Shown here piece after piece: positions 25,790 through 37,506 of a DNA stretch of 64,000 nucleotides (position 1 is the first letter of the stretch; each line of letters begins with the position of its first letter). Made by a program: the position numbers and the translations under genes. The notes under the pieces are model-generated. The model saw only the letters and a list, made by a program, of their open reading frames with translations, did no database searches and was not told the DNA's origin. Source of the stretch: Polytrichum commune (taxonomy: Eukaryota > Streptophyta > Polytrichopsida > Polytrichales > Polytrichaceae); assembly GCA_950295325.1 (NCBI GenBank), contig OX485805.1, positions 47,640,758 to 47,704,757 of the forward strand, given 5' to 3'.

Positions 25790-26105
25790 GGCTAGCAGCT
25801 AAGCCAACAGCTAATCTCAGTCTTCAGTTAGCTAGGCCACGGCCAGCAGCTAAGCTCGGTCTTCAGTTCAGCTAGGCCACGGCAGCAGCTAAGCTCGGTC
25901 TTCAGTTCAGCTAGGCCACGGCCAGCAGCTAAGCCAGCAGCTAATCTCAGTCTTCAGTTAGCTAGGCCACGGCCGGCAGCTAAGCTCGGTCTTCAGTTCA
26001 GCTAGGCCACGGCCAGCAGCTAAGCTCAGTCTTCAGTTAGCTAGGCCACGGCCAGCAGCTAAGCTCGGTCTTCAGTTCAGCTAGGCCACGGCCAGCAGAT
26101 AAGCT
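25790..26105. repeat. 39-40-bp minisatellite in solo LTR copy 2
   Basis: About eight units of GCTAGGCCACGGCCAGCAGC followed by TAAGCTCGGTCTTCAGTT. It occupies roughly the same part of the LTR as the 33-34-bp array of the outer LTR but has a different unit. Confidence 0.85.
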
Positions 26106-27223
26106 CTAATCTTTAAAACTACCTTATAATCAACTACATCCCCAAGCTCCCCGTAATCAACTAAATTAATTATTTTACTTCAATCAACTAAATTCCTCAT
26201 CGTCACTCAACACACACACACACACGCACACTCCTCACACACTTCTCTCACACTCCCACTTATAACACGTGGGGTGCCAAGGAGCACAAAAGAAAGAAGA
26301 AGAGAGAGGGAAGAATGAGGACTTATATAGTGCGTTTGAGGAGGTGAACACCCTCAAGGCTTAAGATAAGCCTTCGTAATCTTCCCCTACTTTGTAGGCT
26401 CTCATATTATCTTCTAAGCCTTTGTCCCTCAAACGAACAACATAGATCCTAATTCAAACTTTTAACTCAAGGAACTACCCTTGGTTCTCCACCTACTACG
26501 CTCCCCAACTAAGGAGCTTCCTCACACTACTAATCTTCTAATCAATCAACTCCACACAAGCCTAATGCTTAAACATAACTTCCTTCAAGCTTCACTCTTT
26601 TTATATTTTTGTAAATAATCAATAAACATTAAAACATAACTTCTAATGGTCTCAAAAGATTTAAGAACACATGTGGGCACCATTTTGGGCTCACACCTCG
26701 CCTCAAACCAACAACTAAATGTAACTGGCCTTAGCCTTTAAACCAGCAGCTAAATCTAAATGGCCTTGCCCCAAGCCTTACAAGGTTAAGTGCTTTAAAC
26801 TCAACATGAATGTGGATGCTACAATTCTAAATGCCATGATTCCAAACACTATAAATCTAAATATCATGAATCTAAGTTCTATAAGTCACATACAACAAGC
26901 TAAGCTCTAAATGCCTCAACCAAAGACTACTCCTAACAAATGTCAAATTAACTTCAAGGCGAATTAGTCTTGGTTCTTCACCTTGAGACCTTGCATGTAC
27001 ATGTGCTCTGTTCTTGCTTCCCACACCCACACTTATAACACGTGGGGTGCCAAGGAGCACGAAGGAAAAAGGATGAGAGAGGGAAGAGTGAGGGTTTATA
27101 TAGTGAGTTGAGGAGGTGAGCACCCCCGAGGCTCAAGATAAGCCCTTGTGATCTTTTCCTACATTTAACCCAAGAAACTACCCTTGGTTCATCACCCACT
27201 ACGCTCACCTACCTAAGGAACTT

Positions 27224-29313
27224 TGTTAAGCATAACATTATGAATCACAAGAGACTGCAAATGGAACTGAGACAAATTGCAAATCGAAGACAGACCCTAA
27301 CCCATCACCGAAATGGAGAGAAACTAACACCGAACAGAAGCTCGAAAGCTTGGAAGCTCTCGGCCTCGGGCTTAGGAGAGCGGCCACGGGAATAGGCCCT
27401 CTTTCCCGCGGCTTTACAAGGAAGACGCGCGGCTTTAGGAGCCGGTACCTACGGCTATAGGATCCCAGCGTAATTAGCCAAGGAGATTAAGTATTTAGCG
27501 AAGGGGATTAAGTACTTAGTACAAGGGAACTTTAATTCAAGATAGAAATACTTAGTAAGTATGAAGGACTTATAAATAGGATTATATAAAGGATATATAG
27601 GGGTATATTAGAATGTTGAGGATGTATGAATATCCGAAGAGGCATAATTATGGAATATATTAGAATGAAGGATTTTGAGAAACATGATTATAAGAATTTT
27701 TGGTTATTAAGATACGGTAGCATTATGAAGACATTAAGGGGAATATGGTACATTCTACTAGCATGATCATTAATCAATCAATATGAAGATTTGATTGATC
27801 TTCAAAAAGAGTTTAGAATGTAGCCACAACAAGAAGTTAGGGCAATCTTGGAAATAGGAACATTAAGGTGATGAAACGGTTATAACCGTTTAGGATAGAT
27901 AGCATCTAGATATGTTGAAGATAGATAGCTATCTAGGATAGTAAAAGATTACAATCACTTAAACAAAGATTTTGAGATAGATAGAAAAGACTATATAAGG
28001 GAAGCAAATTAGGAGACTATTACCTCATTTTCTACACAACGAAGTTATCTTAAATTTGAGTGTCAAAAACACTTGAGTTTCTTTGTACCTCTCCTCTCGG
28101 AGCACTTTTGCAATACAATATCTTTTCCCACAAATGTGTGTGTGACATTTCTATCTCTCTCTCAAATTATCTTACAAGTTTGTCAAGCGGTACTTGGAAC
28201 TTGAGTAAGTGAGCAACCGAGAGTAGAGTAGATTGAGTAGACTCTTTTGAGAAAGAACTCAAAAGATAGTGCGAGGGTGAGAACAAAGCGCTCAAGACAA
28301 ATTGGAGAATCAATGGGACTTTGAGAGAGATTGAATTGAGAAAGCGATTGTTAAACTTGAGTGAAAGAAACACGATTACCTCTCAAAGCGGAACTTATCA
28401 TTGATCTCCTCAAAAGGGAATTATAATTATTCATGTAATTAATTGATTGAAGAAATATATGCATGTTATGATTTGAGCAAAATTACTTAACTCCTTCAAA
28501 AGAAGAGGAGCTTATTATTATAAATTACATAATCGACTTATACATATTATATTACATATTGATTGATTGAACTTATGATTGACAAGAATGATGAAGACAT
28601 TAATTCACATCAAAGTTTGAATACATATGAATGAAGTAATATTGATATAAGATAATCTACTTACTACAATTGTTATTGAAGCTTCTTACTTTAAGATTCT
28701 TTGTGAGTTGTTGGATGTCATTACAAATTTGAAGGATTATCTATTCAAGAGAAGATCTCTCTCTCTCTTGAGCAAAACTCAAGAGAGATAGGTTTACTTC
28801 TCGTCATCAAGAAACACTTTGAAGTTAAACGTGACATTGCAAAACAATCAATGATGTGTTCATGAAATTATAACTACTATATGTATACATGTCAAGTTAC
28901 AATATTATAAGTAGTAACACTTGAGCTTAAAAAGGAAGACTCAAGAATATTAGATCTTCCTCATCGTTATAAGATTACTATCAATTGTGTAATTGATGTG
29001 TATGAACTACAAAACTTAATGATTCATAGAACTTATTGAAACTATATGTTATTGTTACACCTCTTGAAGCTTTCTTAAATCTAAAGGTTCTTATTGTCAA
29101 TGATGCCTTACATTGAGAACAAGAACTAAGATAATGAGATTGTGTTCACTCCGATAGTATATTCATATCATAAGGAGAAGAGAGGGGTTATTAAATTGAG
29201 GACCGAACATATTAATGAGGCACGGTAGTTCTCAAGCGAATATAAATTTACGTGATGAGCATCGTGAGTCTTCTTAGCTAATTTTGCAAAGGAACGACCC
29301 ACGGCGTCCATCA
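27224..29313 (+). mobile_element. Solo LTR of a second family, nested in the outer LTR
   Basis: A 2090-bp insertion begins TGTTAAGC and ends GTCCATCA, with perfect AACTT duplications (27219-27223, 29314-29318) splitting family-A LTR sequence. It has TG...CA ends, a CTATATAAGGG TATA-like box near 27992, AATACAATA poly(A)-like sequence near 28110, and no coding region. Ends and duplication support a solo LTR. No second copy occurs in the window, so the LTR identity rests on these features. Confidence 0.75.
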
Positions 29314-29897
29314 AACTTCTTCACGCTATTAACTTCTAATAAATCCACTCCACACTAACCTAATGCCTAAACATAACTTCATTCAAGCTTCACTCTTTTT
29401 ATATTTTTGTGAATAATCATAAAACATCAAAACATAACTTCTAATGGTTTCGAAGGGTTAAGAACACATGTGGGCACCATTTTGGGCTCACAGAGCCTCT
29501 TCAAAATAACTCTGTAGACCGCGATGCGTTGAATAGGGCCATGGAATTTGAGCTTGGCTGGTGAGTGTTCAGTTCTTTAAATTGTTCTCGGTATCAGGTC
29601 ATCCTTGATGTTTTTGTGAGCTTCAACTTCGTTTATACATATCTATACTAAGTTAATCCAAGAATTTTCACGTGGTGTCACTGGCACACTGCTGTAGGTT
29701 TCTGGATCCCATTTTCTTTGGGGAATATCCCAAATCAATGCAGCTGGGCCTGGAAACATGGTTGCCTCAATTCACAGCTGAAGAAAAGGACCAGATCAAA
29801 GGTTCTTATGATTTTGTAGGATTCAACCATTACACATCACAGTATGCCACAGTCGACAAATCAAGTGCTTCTAACAATAATCATGTGACCTTCACGC

Positions 29898-31524
29898 GTA
29901 AGTGCATTCCTCACTCCTACTTAATGTAGATGGGTCTTGACTACTAAGGGTGAGTTTTCATGTCGGTCGCGTGCCCACCAGATTCTAGTGTGAATAAGAG
30001 CAAACCTGCCCAAATGTAGAGGGAATCTGGTGGGGTAGGGTTCCTATGTGGCCATTAGCTACTCCCGTCTTCTCAAATCCAAGCCCATTTACTAACCTCT
30101 TCCTCCCGGTTACCAAGGATGGAGTTCGAGACCAACATTGGTTCTCTTCAGTCTTCAACCAATCTTAATCCTTCAGTGACCGGCACTTGTAGGTTAAAGA
30201 TTCTTTAATGGGCGCATGGAAATCTAGCGGCCCGTGTCCACAACCCTTCACATTCTAGCGGGCTGTGAGATTGTGGTTGGGTGATGGCTTGTGCTTAACT
30301 GCATGTGACACCTCCGACACACTATTATCTAGAATCTAGTGGGTGAGCGGCCTGCATGGAAATTCACCCTCAGTGGTTACTTTTTCCGATTTTTCCCATT
30401 TCTCCTAGAATATGAGACATGTGGTAAGTACATGATAGCTAGCAAATCCCAGTTGAGGTTGTGGCCACTTTCCTCATGATATTTGGAGCTCATATGAATA
30501 TCTGTGTCAATCTCAAATTGAAAATTATCGTGTTTATCACATGGTCATATAGGTCTCCCCCAAGTTATTTGACTATTGGATCTAAAATAATATCATATTA
30601 GTACACACATTTCATATTCTTTTAAACACATGTCCTTTTGGTATGCGTTCTTGGAACCGCATAAAAAACCATATACCACTTAAATATAGGTGTCTGATTA
30701 AGAAAAATAACCTAAGTTGTTGGGGTTTTTATTTTCTCCATAGGGATTATCACTCAAGTTTCTTCCACATAGAAGGTGATTGCCCCACCGGGGTGCAAGC
30801 ATGGTAAAGTGGACCAAAAAATTGCTCCGGTATACTAAAATCATCATATTTTTGGTCAAAGGCCTAAAAGTAGTAGCAAAGTGTTACTCAAATTGGAATT
30901 TTATTTATAATGACCTCTATTGTTGTGTTAAATATTCAAATGTAGAATATCAAGTTGAGATCTTCAATACTTAGCATCAAAAGTGATGCTCAAAAGCAAA
31001 TGGTTGAGTCTAGTTCTAAACATAGATTTCATAACCTTACTTATTTTGAAGTTGCAAATTTTTTATATTCCTTAAATTCATTATCCACTTGAGGGCGCCA
31101 TCACAAAATTTTGTAGAACACCATCAATTTAATGTAATTTTATCATTTTAAACAAATTTTGGACAGTCACTTATCCAATATCACCTACTTGCACACCACT
31201 TGCACCGTCTTTTGAAACATGTAGACTTTTCTTGAAATTTTTTTGGTCATCATAAATTGCTCGGCTTTGTAGATCAATATGTTTTTAAAATGTCTATGAT
31301 TTTTTTCTTCACAAGATTCAAAGTTATTGTATAGTTTTGAATCACTTTCACTAAACACTAGGCATGGATCAAGAGTTGTCCACTTTACCGTGCTTGCACC
31401 CACCTAAAGATGTGATCTAATATTTTATGATCGACTTTTTGTTGAAGTGTCTCAATGTGTTTCTTTTCTATACTAACGTCCACTTTATGTGTACTGATAT
31501 GCTATTGGATGTCATGATGTGCAG
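29898..31524. other. GH1 intron containing a TIR element
   Basis: The long intron between GH1 exons is AT-rich. Apart from the inverted-repeat element at 30791-31401, nothing recognisable is seen. Confidence 0.5.
30791..31401. mobile_element. 611-bp MITE-like element with 24-bp TIRs
   Basis: The left end (30791-30814) begins GGGTGCAAGCATGGTAAAG, and the right end (31378-31401) is its reverse complement with one mismatch in 24. There is no coding capacity, and the element lies within a GH1 intron. A target duplication was not found, so the superfamily is undecided. Confidence 0.65.
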
Positions 31525-31790
31525 TGAAACGAAATGGGACCTTCATTGGCCCTCAGGTGCTTTAAGATCTCAGATTATGTAATTTAAACATTGCATCGCC
31601 TTGTCAAATATCATCAAACCAAAAATGGACAAGTGTACACAAACAATTTCACTAGTTATTTGAAGTTTTTATCCCCCCTTATGTATGTGATCACATGCAG
31701 CTTCAGAATGGCTCCATGTGGTGCCCTATGGGATGCGAAAGAGCCTCGCGTGGATTCGAGCTCGGTATAACAATCCCATTGTTTATATCA

Positions 31791-32239
31791 CAGAAAATGG
31801 TAAAATAATCACCTTTCTAACAAGCATCATCTCATCGTGCTACCAAATGCAATTCATAATGATTGTCTTTTCAACTTAAAGAATCAGAGAACCCTATATT
31901 CGTTAATTTGGGATTTTTGGGGCATTTTGAGACATTTACAAATATAAGAACATGGATAAAATGACACAAATATTGGAGATTATTGTAAGATGCAAATACT
32001 TTGAAGTGGGTGTTCATATCAAGGAACCAATAAAGAACTCATATCGAGATGGTTTAGGTAGGATAATCCAAACAATAGATCATATTGAAGGGGAAATCAT
32101 ATGACACTTATTGCTTATAAAATATACAACATATGGCATGTAAATCAAATAGCATGCTAACACCACACATCCATTGGAAAGTGCAACCCGAAATCGTCTT
32201 GGCTATGGCCCAAAACCATATGCCTACTATGGCCTATCT
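31791..32239. other. Spacer between GH1 remnant and NLR pseudogene
   Basis: AT-rich sequence. The GH1 exons expected after the ITENG region are not found here, and no other feature is seen. Confidence 0.5.
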
Positions 32240-35200
32240 AGCCTTGGAGATAGAAGCTTTTTCTTTTGCAGCGGATTTTCAACGTCCGACATCTCATGAA
32301 ATTGAGCTCTTCTAGGGCTACGAGGTTGCTTCATCCAATAGGGAACTCTTCCAAAGCCTCACATTCAAACATGCGCAATATTTTTAGTTTCGTCAAGTTG
32401 CCAAACCTTTCCGGTATCGTTTTCAATGCCCGTCATCTTACGAAATGGAGCTCCTCCAGGGCTACGAGGTTGCTTACTCCAACAGGGAACTCCTCCAAAG
32501 CCTCGCATTCAGACATGTACAACATTTTCAGTTTCGTCAAGTTGCCAAAGCTTTCCGGGATCCTTTTCAATGCCCGACATGTCCCAAAACTTAGATCCTC
32601 CAACTCTACAAGGTTGCTTACTCCAACAGGGAACTCTTCCAAAACCTCGCATTTAGACATGTACAACAGTTTCAGTTTCGTCAAGTTCCCAAAGCTTTCC
32701 GAAATCGTTTTGAATGCTTGACATTTCCCAAAATGGAGCTCCTCCAGGGCTACGAGGTTGCTTACTCCAACAGGGAACTCCTCCAAAGCCTCACATTCAA
32801 ACATGCGCAGCATTTTCAGTTTTATCAAGTTCCCAAAGCCTTGCGGTATTGATCTTAAATATGGACATTGGGAGAAAAGTAACTTTTCCAAGGCTGACAG
32901 GTTGGCTAATTGAATACAGTTGCTCTCGAGGTCTTCGCATCTGAAGAAGTCTAGCTCTTCTAAGGTGATGAGTTTATCAAGTCCAATGAGGAATTCATCC
33001 AATTGCTCGCAATTTGAGAATGATAATTCCCGGATCTGCATCATTTTCAAGTGTTCACAAGAAATTGATCCCAACAAATTGCAATTGGACATCGCAAGGT
33101 ATCGCAAATGTTGGAGATTTTCTAGGGTATTAATGAAATACTTCCCAATGAATTGGTTTGTCAACATTGTTGAGTCAATATGTTTGGGTGAGAATTGGAT
33201 GTCCAACCATTTAAGATTGGGTGATTTCTTCACAATAGCAGAAAGCAGGTTAACATTTTCACAAAATCGGACTTGGAGTAGACAAAGCTTTTCCATCGAT
33301 TTTATCTCGACATCTCCTTCATACATTGACTTGTTTTCCAAATTTGTAATTGATAGGCCTTGGACAAGTTCTATGCCCTACATACACAACAAAACACATG
33401 AGTTGATTTGTTTTCATCTCGAATACAATGGATTTAGAGCTATTGGCATATTATATAACTTTTGCAATTTAATAGAACTTGTCAAGAAGTTAATGAGGAA
33501 TATCAACTTGTACAAAACCCAAACTATGTACCTTTTCTTTACAACGATTGACGAATGCAGTGTAACTTATATTAAAAATTCGAGTCCCCATAAAATCCTT
33601 TTCCGTAATCAGACGACCCATCTCACGCAATTGATCATGAATGTAAAAACTTTCCCAGTCGTTCACCTTCAACAATGATTTTTCTTGAAGCCTTTTCAAG
33701 ACAATTTTGGCAACCTTGATATCACCATCCCACATTCTAAGAAATGATTCTTTTGTTGGATAAACATCAAGATATGTATCTTTACAAAAGAAACATGCTT
33801 CTTTCTAGATCATTTAGCTCATCAAAGCTTATCCTCAATGTCTTCCAAATCTTCTCATCTGAACCTCCATCATGTCTTGCCCTCAACACCCTATACAATG
33901 TTCGCTCCCATATTCTCAGTCGTGCTTCCCCTTGCATGCATTTGCCCATCACCTCCAAACTCAAAGGAAGTCCACAACATGCATCCACAATCTTTTCAAC
34001 CACATGTTTTAAATGAGGTGAACATGATTGGTTGGTCCCAAAAGCATACATTGAAAATAGCTCCATAGCTTGGTTCCTATCGAGGGTTTGCATGTCTACT
34101 TTACCACCCATGGGTACATGTTGTTCCAAGGAGTTCCAATCACGAGAACTTGCAATCAACCTACTACCGTTGACATTTTTGAACAAATCATCATGATCCA
34201 ATAGTTGTTGTAGTTGTCTTTGTTTGCCCACGTTGTCCACCACAATGAGAATTTTTTTTGTTCTTTGAATAACTTTTAAAATCTCTTGTGTCTTTATCAA
34301 TGTTTTGGATTGGGGACGTGAGTCTTGCATGCCTTTGGAGTTGTGTTGTACTTGCAATGTACAAGTTTCATCCTTCAAGTCGTACACAAAACATGTTGCA
34401 TCAAATCCCTCGGAGATGTGGTCACTCAAAGCCTTAGCCAACGTTGACTTGCCACTTCCGCCCATGCCAACAAGTCCTCGACAATCAACACTTTGAAGTT
34501 GCCTTTCCAATTGGAAAACTTTGTCTTGGACTCCAATTAATTTGGACAATTCTTTCATGTTGTCATTATTGTTGACCTACAAAATTTCCAACTTCTCAAA
34601 TTTAGTGAGTGTTATTAACATGATAGAGTTGGTGAGGCCTCTTCAATTATCCCAAATAAAATTGAAATCTAGTAAAAACCATTTATAAAGTCAACCACAC
34701 GCTTACCTTCATGGAAAATGGATTTGATGATGATCCATTAGAGACCTTTTGGGCCCTTGGAAATAAGGTTGGACGATTAGCATGTTTAAATTTGAATACA
34801 AACCATGAGTATCGGATCCAAGAGATCAAAACAAAGCATAAGTATGATAAAACTTTCCATAAGGAGCCACGTGTATCATTTGTAGCTCCTCCAACTGTAA
34901 CCACACCCTTGAGGATCGTAAGTTTTTTCAAACTTGTAAGTTTGTTGTGAATACCAAGAAATGTTGGTCTTTCCAAAGGATCGGACGACCAACAATCATG
35001 CACCATTGATCTTAATCCTTCCGAATAGGATTCTGGCAGCTTTGGTCTACTAGAATCTTCTAATATGTACTTTCGATATTTACGAAATGAACCAAGAGGC
35101 AATTTCTTTGCCGAAAGAATATCAGAACACAACATGCCAAAACTAAACACATCAGCTTTCAAAGCATCCACCTCCGATAATTCATTCGCAATCATCTCTG

Positions 35201-36272
35201 GCGCCATGTATCCACGAGTTCCTATGTATCGACCTGTGGGCACCTTCCCATAATCCTTCACTTCAACCTTTGAAATACCAAAATCAAGTAGTTTCACTTG
35301 TATGCACCCAAGATCAATCAACGTCGAATCATTTGGTAGACTCACAACAACATTACCAGGCTTTAGGTCACGATGTGCCATGCACCTTCATATCATGAAG
35401 GTAGCACATTCCATTTGCAATTTGTAACATAATGTCCAGTGCGTTTGTCTCTTCAAGAGGACATTTTTCACTTAGATATTCTGATAAGGTTTTCTTTCCA
35501 TATTCCATAACAAGTTCAAATTGGTTTTCCACCTCAAGAAAACCACAACAATAAAACTTGATGATGTTTGGATGATTCAACCCTCCCAAAATACTTGCTT
35601 CTTTCCAAAGTCGTTTTATGTCCTTGGGATCACGGATATCAAACACCTTTGTTGCAGACTCCAAACCCAACCAATCTGTCAAGAACACACAGATGTTGTT
35701 TGACCTTCCCAAAACCTTAGGTGGATTTCTTGTATATTTGGGGCGAGGATAATTGTAAGGAAAATCAATTTCGTCCAATCCACCACCTTCAACATGTTGT
35801 AGACTCCTTAGGTACTCCTTAAGGTATTGCGCAAGTTTGCAATCATCGCAATCCATGGTTGTGCATGAATCCAAAATGCTTAGAAAACCTTCCACATATT
35901 GAAGTTTGATCCTCTTTAACTGCATCGATGGATGTTGGGTAGAATGTCATATCATTCTTGATTGCAAGAATTTTTGATTCTTGAGCCTGATGGTAAAGGC
36001 AAGATATGTCACAAATTGTACGAAAACAATTTTCAAAGTCCAAAAGGAGTTCTCTGAAGCCCTCTTTGTTGGTCAGTTGTGTCACTACAACGCGACACCA
36101 ATCTTCTCTGCAACAATCTTCAATTAGCACTTTTGCTTTGTATACAATTTGATATAGATCTTCTTCAGCTTTGCGGAACACCTCGTTATGACCACTTGTG
36201 ATGCTTTGCAATGCTTGCACACCATTTTGAAAGTTGAAGAACAAATTCTCGCATTGTCTTCTATTCAATACT
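32240..36272 (-). pseudogene. Kinase-NB-ARC-LRR (PNL-type) resistance gene, broken
   Basis: Domain order on the minus strand: an N-terminal helical region as in moss kinase-NLRs (36268-35843; RRQCENLFFNFQNGVQ), a protein kinase domain (35700-34850) with LMEYGKKTLSEYL-like lobe sequence, HRDLKPGNVV, LLDFGISK and YMAPEM, an intron (34706 to about 34577), NB-ARC (GMGGSGKST P-loop, KKILIVVDNV kinase-2, NGSRLIASSRD, CCGLPLSLEVMG), a winged-helix part (MWDGDIKVAK), an intron near 33525-33361, and LRRs (33360-32240) in which a unit of about 48 residues (LEEFPVGVSNLVALEEL) is repeated. Defects: no ATG at the 5' end, a frameshift near 35910, a 1-base frame change just before HRDLKP (near 35381), an out-of-frame deletion at the LDIACFF position (near 33785), and in-frame stops in the LRRs (near 32433 and 32332). 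It once would have been an intracellular immune receptor. The kinase-NBS-LRR class is known from mosses. Confidence 0.88.
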
Positions 36273-37506
36273 TCGGGGGAAAGTTAGTATGCGAGCGGAG
36301 AGCGGCGATTTGGAGAGCGGAGAACTCCATTTGAGACATGAATTGAGAGGGGAAATGCACCTATAACCGTGAGATTATGGGTTTAGGGTAAATCTATTTT
36401 TAGAAAATTTTATGAGTTAGGGTCTCTATTAACGTGGAAATAGAACAACATTTCCCCATTTGAAACGTTTACATATTTTTGAAACATATATATATTATAA
36501 TAAAATACAAAATTAGGGCTTACATCACTATTACGTCATAAATACAATTACCAAACTTGTGTACTATAGTACATATCACTGTAAATCAAATAAAAATTAC
36601 TATATGAAGGAAACACGAAGGAGGTATGTGAAAAGAATTCCCCACATATAGTCCACTCTATTAATGTTACACCTATAAATGTTAACCCTTTCTAATTGTT
36701 AACTTTATTCTACTCCCCACATATTGCACACTTTTAAATTTGACTCTATATATGTTAACGAATGAAATGCAACCATAACTACTCTTTGGAAAGACTACGT
36801 TTGGCTACGTTTAGTTCTAGTGACGGAAGTGTAAGAATGGAGGCACATGAGAACTTCCATTAGAAGGTACATGGAAACACGTTCATGTGGGTGTCCAAGT
36901 ATGTGGGTTTGTTGGTGCAAATTGAGAAATATTTGCAAGTTGTGCATGCCCATGATTCATACTTCACCCATGATTTCTAAACTTCATATTGAATAAAGTT
37001 TTGATTGGGTTTGCAATTTTATGAATGGTATTCTCTCACAAGGACTCTTCAAAAATGCTTATATTTATAAATGTTAAGATTTGTATATTGGTCGATAAAA
37101 TAATTTTATAATTGGTAACTGTTAACACCTTAATAAATGTTAACTATGATCGTTTCCTGAGGGTTAACATTTGAGGGTGACCATTATAGAAAGTGTTGTG
37201 TGGTGTGCAACTTAAGTATTATTGAGTATTTATGATTTAGTGAAACAAGGAGGAGGTGTGTGAGGCACCAACTTTATATTTGAATGGGTGGATGCTACAT
37301 TAGCGGTTAAGATTGTGAGAGGCATACCGTTTAGGGATACTTGAACTATACTTAAGGGCTAATCCACAAACTAAAAATATTTACAATAATAATTGAAAAA
37401 TGCAATGCGGGTTGACATTATGGGAATGAAATAAAGAAGAGCAAGTATGAGACTTGCGCCGGAAATCTAAAAGCCAAAAATAATACAATCCAATACAAAA
37501 TGGAGT
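36273..37506. other. AT-rich spacer with interspersed repeat fragments
   Basis: Directly upstream of the NLR, 36290-36340 holds GCGAGCGGAGAGCGG, the inverse of the CCGCTCACCGCTCGC ends at 44200 and 45030. Positions about 36680-37070 match 50480-50740 in reverse complement (for example GTTAACTTT-TCTACTCCCCAC). No gene is seen. Confidence 0.5.

Larger units (their letters stand above)
25099..26695 (-). mobile_element. Solo LTR, family A (copy 2)
   Basis: A 1597-bp element from TGTCACCC to GGGCTCACA has perfect CCTCG duplications (25094-25098, 26696-26700). It is inserted in the minisatellite of the outer LTR, which is a member of the same family. On the minus strand it has a TATATAA core promoter near 26315-26325. 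No internal region is present. Confidence 0.9.
15760..29493 (-). mobile_element. Outer solo LTR, family A, host of four nested insertions
   Basis: The element starts TGTGAGGCC at 15760 and ends GGGCTCACA at 29493, flanked by perfect GAGCC duplications (15755-15759 and 29494-29498). After subtraction of the hAT (16032-17810), piggyBac (18866-25032) and two solo LTRs (25099-26695, 27224-29313) with their target duplications, 2079 bp remain, close to the 2041 bp of the related LTR at 57952-59992. It lies in antisense orientation within a GH1 exon. Its own core promoter, read on the minus strand, is the TATATAA near 27092-27100. Confidence 0.88.
15690..31800 (+). pseudogene. GH1 beta-glucosidase fragment, split by nested transposons
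   Basis: Five pieces of a family 1 glycosyl hydrolase are readable on the plus strand: an exon ending in DFAWYEP just before 15760; its continuation at 29499-29560 (LQNNSVDRDALNRAMEFELG); an exon at 29698-29897 (FLDPIFFGEYPKSM and GSYDFVGFNHYTSQY); an exon at 31525-31556 (KRNGTFIGPQ); and an exon near 31701-31790 ([17 protein letters not shown] to NPIVYITEN). These match the usual order in plant beta-glucosidases, including the YITENG region with the catalytic nucleophile Glu. The first exon is interrupted between WYEP and LQNN by a solo LTR with a GAGCC target duplication. N-terminal exons with the acid/base NEP motif and the last exons are not seen, and the phase into the last piece appears off by one base. 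The gene is dead. Confidence 0.85.

Noticed and set aside
27224..29313. Host gene in the 2.1-kb insertion
   Set aside because: No open frame of useful length; ends and AACTT duplication mark it as a mobile LTR-like unit.
32266..32944. Plus-strand frames of 76-151 codons with regular repeats
   Set aside because: They are antisense shadows of the repeated LRR units of the NLR pseudogene.
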